Source: an uncultured bacterium (GTDB lineage: Bacteria; Fidelibacterota; Marinisomatia; Marinisomatales; UBA1611). From it: 7,935 bases of DNA. Under the pieces are notes generated by a model. The model had not been told where the DNA came from. It saw nothing but the letters and a program-made list of their open reading frames with translations, and did not search any database. This document shows, one piece after another, positions 7,527 to 7,935 of the stretch (positions are counted from its first letter, which is position 1; each line of letters opens with the position of its first letter). The position numbers were made by a program, and so were the translations under genes. The DNA lies in contig CALKMQ010000074.1 in the NCBI GenBank assembly GCA_938092125.1, positions 1 through 7,935 of the forward strand. The letters run 5' to 3'.

Positions 7527-7543
7527 TTTTTTCTCGCTTCATG

Positions 7544-7935
7544 TTAAAAATTACCCCCGAACGCTAGTAGCAAATTGAGACGCGTATCTATTTTACTTTT
7601 TTTAGCGATTAATACTTGCGATCTTGCTAAAAACCACCGCTGTTGACTGTCCATAACCGCGATCAGGCTAACCAAGCCAGAATCATATCTTTCTCTGGAT
7701 AATTTATAAGCCGCCTCAGCCTGTTCTGCTGCATCCATATAGGAGTCAAGCAAAATATCATTTGAGTTTTCAGCAAAAAGCGTTTGTTCAACTTCCGAAT
7801 ATGCGTTCAAAATGACTTTGATTAAATCCTGCTTCGCAATTTCTAAATTTTCCTGAGCAATAAGTTTATTTGCCCTGACGCTACCACCTTGAAAAACTGG
7901 TAGCCCAATTGATAATCCTTGTGACCAAACTTGAT
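7544..7935 (-). CDS. TolC-like outer-membrane efflux protein, C-terminal part (5' end outside window)
   Basis: The last 129 codons of an outer-membrane factor, the exit duct of the tripartite pump. The frame is open to the right edge, so the start is not visible; an apparent TTG start at 7810 lies within the conserved domain and is not the true beginning. At the left of the visible protein is GLSIGLPVFQGGSVRANK, the strand and turn (LPVFQGG) that opens the second structural repeat of the OEP family. A long amphipathic helix (LIAQENLEIAKQ through AYSEVEQTL) and a second one (AEQAEAAYKLSRERYDSGLV) follow. The typical ending is DSQQRWFLARSQVLIA with a final LLLAFGGNF. The TAA at 7546-7544 is followed after 17 nt by the adaptor, supporting co-transcription and assembly of these products into one efflux system. 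Confidence 0.93.
   Translation of the reverse strand, partial: QVWSQGLSIGLPVFQGGSVRANKLIAQENLEIAKQDLIKVILNAYSEVEQTLFAENSNDILLDSYMDAAEQAEAAYKLSRERYDSGLVSLIAVMDSQQRWFLARSQVLIAKKSKIDTRLNLLLAFGGNF

Noticed and set aside
7524..7542. A six-codon ATG-TGA frame on the minus strand whose stop overlaps the adaptor's ATG
   Set aside because: It could be a tiny coupling leader, but a frame this short is expected by chance and has no supporting ribosome binding site.

Overview
This is an AT-rich, densely coding window from a Gram-negative bacterium. Every gene I can support is on the minus strand, so transcription runs from high to low coordinates. The outer-membrane factor, periplasmic adaptor, RND pump and TonB-dependent receptor all require a double membrane. 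The receptor carries an N-terminal carboxypeptidase-regulatory-like (CarboxypepD_reg) domain, a layout common in Bacteroidota, Marinimicrobia and related FCB lineages, but nothing here fixes the taxon. No RNA genes, insertion sequences, CRISPR arrays or attachment sites are visible.

Layout in transcription order: (1) 7935-7544, C-terminal part of a TolC-like outer-membrane factor, cut by the window edge; (2) 7526-6396, RND/HlyD-type periplasmic adaptor; (3) 6391-3227, a full-length RND inner-membrane pump. These three form a tripartite efflux operon with 17-nt and 4-nt gaps. A 90-nt gap follows (3226-3137), holding a sigma70-like promoter candidate. Then come (4) 3136-2207, an NDUFA9-like NAD(P)-binding epimerase/dehydratase-fold protein; (5) 2204-1695, a Bcp/PrxQ-type peroxiredoxin; (6) 1729-1, a TonB-dependent receptor cut by the left edge. 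Genes 4 and 5 are 2 nt apart, and genes 5 and 6 overlap by 35 nt, so they look like one transcription unit.

The most notable observation is gene 5. A conventional reading ends after 68 codons at a TGA (2000-1998), but the same frame continues for 100 more codons with unmistakable peroxiredoxin sequence. The TGA sits exactly where the catalytic (peroxidatic) cysteine belongs: P62-x3-T66-x2-[UGA69], followed by Cys74 at the usual resolving-Cys spacing and Arg136. Immediately downstream is a perfect 6-bp, GC-rich hairpin (TTGCGG-GTT-CCGCAA), with its loop starting 18 nt after the UGA and a G at the first loop position, as expected for a bacterial SECIS element. I infer a selenocysteine-containing peroxiredoxin with an N-terminal export signal or membrane anchor, placed just before an outer-membrane receptor gene. 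The window carries no selA/selB/selC/selD, so decoding capacity must be checked elsewhere in the genome.

Together the genes suggest a cell-envelope neighbourhood: efflux, a periplasm-facing peroxidase, and TonB-dependent uptake. A direct functional link between the efflux operon and the downstream set is not shown by the sequence.
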